Below the pieces are notes generated by a model. That model was not told where the DNA came from, did no database searches, and worked only from the letters and a program-made list of their open reading frames with translations. A stretch of 64,000 nt of DNA from Balanoglossus misakiensis (Eukaryota > Hemichordata): positions 10,478,001 through 10,542,000 of the forward strand of contig CM082584.2 of the NCBI GenBank assembly GCA_040954595.2. The letters are read 5' to 3'. This document shows, one piece after another, positions 61,452-64,000 of the stretch. How positions within the stretch are numbered: the first letter of the stretch is position 1; each line of letters opens with the position of its first letter. The position numbers and the translations under genes were made by a program.

Positions 61452-61995
61452 CATGTACGTAAATCTTGTTTCATTTGTGGTCACCGGCGTCTCGGCTCAA
61501 GCACATTCTGTGAAACAAACCCGGTTTCTATGAGGAAGAACTCACTCGAGAGAGGGTGATGAGCGTGACATTATATTATTGATCCTTGGTCCCAAATCTA
61601 AAAGGAATATCAAATCGGTAAAATGAAAATAATGCTTTCGCTGATTTCACCCGAGAATCGACATTTCTGGAATGAAATGAACCGTATCGAAAGTATGACA
61701 TTTGAAGTTGTGTTTCTTGTATTCTTTCACGAAATTGCAACATTGCTGTATCGCAGACCATTCAAACTGTAATCAAGTCTGCAAGTAAAACCTTCGCACT
61801 TTCGTACAATAAATTGGATAATAACTAATATATAGGCCACGAGAGATTTATTTTACCTACACATCAAATCGCATCAATTAATTCAAGGGACCTTTTTTCA
61901 AATTTAATTTCGGGGGGGGGGGGGGGATCAGATTTATGTGCAAATCCCTGCTCACGTAACAGAACTAGCTACAGACGAACGGCCGTTTGTTTTAG
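61452..61995 (+). other. 3' flank of the sialyltransferase gene
   Basis: Non-coding. An AATAAA at 61808-61813, 360 bp past the stop, is a likely polyadenylation signal. A run of 15 G (61912-61926) lies 70 bp before the satellite array begins. Confidence 0.6.
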
Positions 61996-64000
61996 AAATT
62001 TTGAGATTCCGCAAAGTCGAAAAATTCTCATTTTTGGATGATTTTCATGAGCTATAACCCATGATTTTTTCGAAAATCGGCCAAATTTTGAAATTCCGCA
62101 AAGTCGAAAAATTCTCATTTTTGGATGATTTTCATGAGCTATAACCCATGATTTTTTTCAAAAATCGGCCAAATTTTCAAATTCCGCAAAGTCGAAAAAT
62201 TCTCATTTTTGGATGATTTTCATGAGCTATAACCCATGATATTTACAAAAATCGGCCAAATTTTGAAATTCCGCAAAGTCGAAAAATTCTCATTTTTGGA
62301 TGATTTTCATGAGCTATAACCCATGATTTTTTCAAAAATCGGCCAAATTTTGAAATTCCGCAAAGTCGAAAAATTCTCATTTTTGGATGATTTTCATGAG
62401 CTATAACCCATGATTTTTTCAAATATCGGCCAAATTTTGAAATTCCGCAAAGTCGAAAAATTCTCATTTTTGGATGATTTTCATGAGCTATAACCCATGA
62501 TTTTTTCAAAAATCAGCCAAATTTTGAAATTCCGCAAAGTCGAAAAATTCTCATTTTTGGATGATTTTCATGAGCTATAACCCATGATTTTTTCAAAAAT
62601 CGGCCAAATTTTGACATTCCGCAAAGTCGAAAAATTCTCATTTTTGGATGATTTTCATAAGCTATAACCCATGATTTTTTCGAAAATCGGCCAAATTTTG
62701 AAATTCCGCAAAGTCGAAAAATTCTCATTTTTGGATGATTTTCATGAGCTATAACCCATGATTTTTTCGAAAATTGGCCAAATTTTGCAATTCCGCAAAG
62801 TCGAAAAATTCTCATTTTTGGATGATTTTCCTGAGCTATAACCCATGGTTTTTTCAAAAAATGACCAAATTTTGAAAATTCGCAAATTCGAAAAATCGTC
62901 GATTTTTCAACATTTTCCTGAGCTATAACCCATGGTTTTTTCAAAAAATGACCAAATTTTCAAAATTCGCAAAGTCGAAAAATCGTCGATTTTCCAACAT
63001 TTTCCTGAGCTATAACCCATGGTTTTTTCAAAAAATGACCAAATTTTGAAATTCCGCAAAGTCGAAAAATTCTCATTTTTGGATGATTTTCGTGAGCTAT
63101 AACCCATGATTTTTTCAAAAATCGGCCAAATTTTGAAATTCCGCAAAGTCGAAAAATTCTCATTTTTGGATGATTTTCGTGAGCTATAACCCATGATTTT
63201 TTCAAAAATCGGCCAAATTTTGAAATTCCGCAAAGTCGAATAATTCTCATTTTTGGATGTATTTCTTGAGCTATAACCCATGATTTTTTCAAAAATCGGC
63301 CAAATTTTGAAATTCCGCAAAGTCGAAAAATTCTCATTTTTGGATGATTTTCCTGAGCTATAACCCATGGTTTTTTCAAAAAATGACCAAATTTTGCAAA
63401 TTCGCAAATTCGAAAAATCGTCGATTTTTCAACATTTTCCTGAGCTATAACCCATGGTTTTTTCAAAAAATGACCAAATTTTCAAAATTCGCAAAGTCGA
63501 AAAATCGTCGATTTTTCAACATTTTCCTGAGCTATAACCCATGGTTTTTTCAAAAAATGACCAAATTTTCAAAATTCGCAAAGTCGAAAAATCGTCGATT
63601 TTTCAACATTTTCCTGAGCTATAACCCATGGTTTTTTCAAAAAATGACCAAATTTTCAAAATTCGCAAAGTCGAAAAATCGTCGATTTTTCAACATTTTC
63701 CTGAGCTATAACCCATGGTTTTTTCAAAAAATGACAAAATTTTCAAAATTCGCAAAGTCGAAAAATCGTCGATTTTTCAACATTTTCCTGAGCTATAACC
63801 CATGGTTTTTTCAAAAAATGACCAAATTTTTTGAAAATTCGCAAATTCGAAAAATCGTCGATTTTTCAACATTTTCCTGAGCTATAACCCATGGTTTTTT
63901 CAAAAAATGACCAAATTTTGAAATTCCGCAAAGTCGAAAAATCGTCGATTTTTCAACATTTTCCTGAGCTATAACCCATGGTTTTTTCAAAAAATGACCA
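61996..64000. repeat. 87-bp tandem satellite array (continues past window)
   Basis: The anchor gagctataacccatg (one copy aagct) recurs 23 times from 62049 to 63966. Of 22 steps, 20 are exactly 87 bp; one is 88 and one 89. There are two subtypes. Type A carries ttttggatgattttc and caaaaatcggcc. Type B carries tttttcaacattttcc and caaaaaatgacc, plus the inverted repeat GAAAAATCG-T-CGATTTTTC. They occur in blocks: A from 61996 to about 62830, B to about 63040, A to about 63355, then B. A hybrid unit (A left half, B right half) lies at about 63915-63965. Because 87 is divisible by three, long 29-aa-periodic frames appear; they are not genes. Confidence 0.97.

Noticed and set aside
62243-63880. 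Long open frames with 29-residue repeats on both strands
   Set aside because: They are the 87-bp satellite read in phase. No start context, splice signals or domain is present, and frames exist on both strands.
61996-64000. CRISPR-like regular array
   Set aside because: Units are contiguous 87-mers with no unique spacers, in a clearly eukaryotic setting.

Overview
The window is intron-rich animal DNA. It holds seven protein-coding genes with canonical GT-AG introns, usually 100-1,200 bp long, several microsatellites, and the start of a satellite array at the right edge. Gene content points to a marine invertebrate deuterostome, and I lean towards amphioxus (Branchiostoma). The reasons are a phosvitin-less vitellogenin, IL-1R/TLR-type TIR receptors, an ST8Sia-type sialyltransferase and a SPATA1-like gene. 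This is inference from gene families, not a species match.

Layout, left to right. (1) <1004-8790, +: 3' part of a very long SPATA1-like coiled-coil gene. (2) 11065-23991, +: complete 28-exon vitellogenin, 1578 aa. (3) 24387-29681, -: a 13-exon transmembrane receptor with an unassigned N-terminal module, one EGF, four Ig domains and a cytoplasmic TIR domain. (4) 32327-38107, +: a second receptor of the same design, head to head with the first and with the same exon number and all twelve intron phases. (5) 38277-40586, -: DPH2. (6) 41225-48954, +: SMC2, 24 exons, 1217 aa, divergent from DPH2 across about 640 bp. (7) 50320-57635, -: a TRPC-type cation channel carrying a Thr-rich extracellular S3-S4 loop of about 505 aa. 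(8) 59589-61451, +: an ST8Sia-type sialyltransferase. (9) 61996 to the end: an 87-bp tandem satellite with two sequence subtypes.

I built each gene model by hand from splice sites, reading phase and family homology. Every complete model sums to a multiple of three with one terminal stop. The genes are mostly unrelated housekeeping or tissue genes; only the TIR receptor pair forms a clear functional and evolutionary unit. The least ordinary items are that receptor pair (EGF plus Ig outside, TIR inside, mirror-image duplication, kappaB-like sites between them) and the mucin-looped TRPC channel. No transposon ORF, rRNA, tRNA or CRISPR was found.
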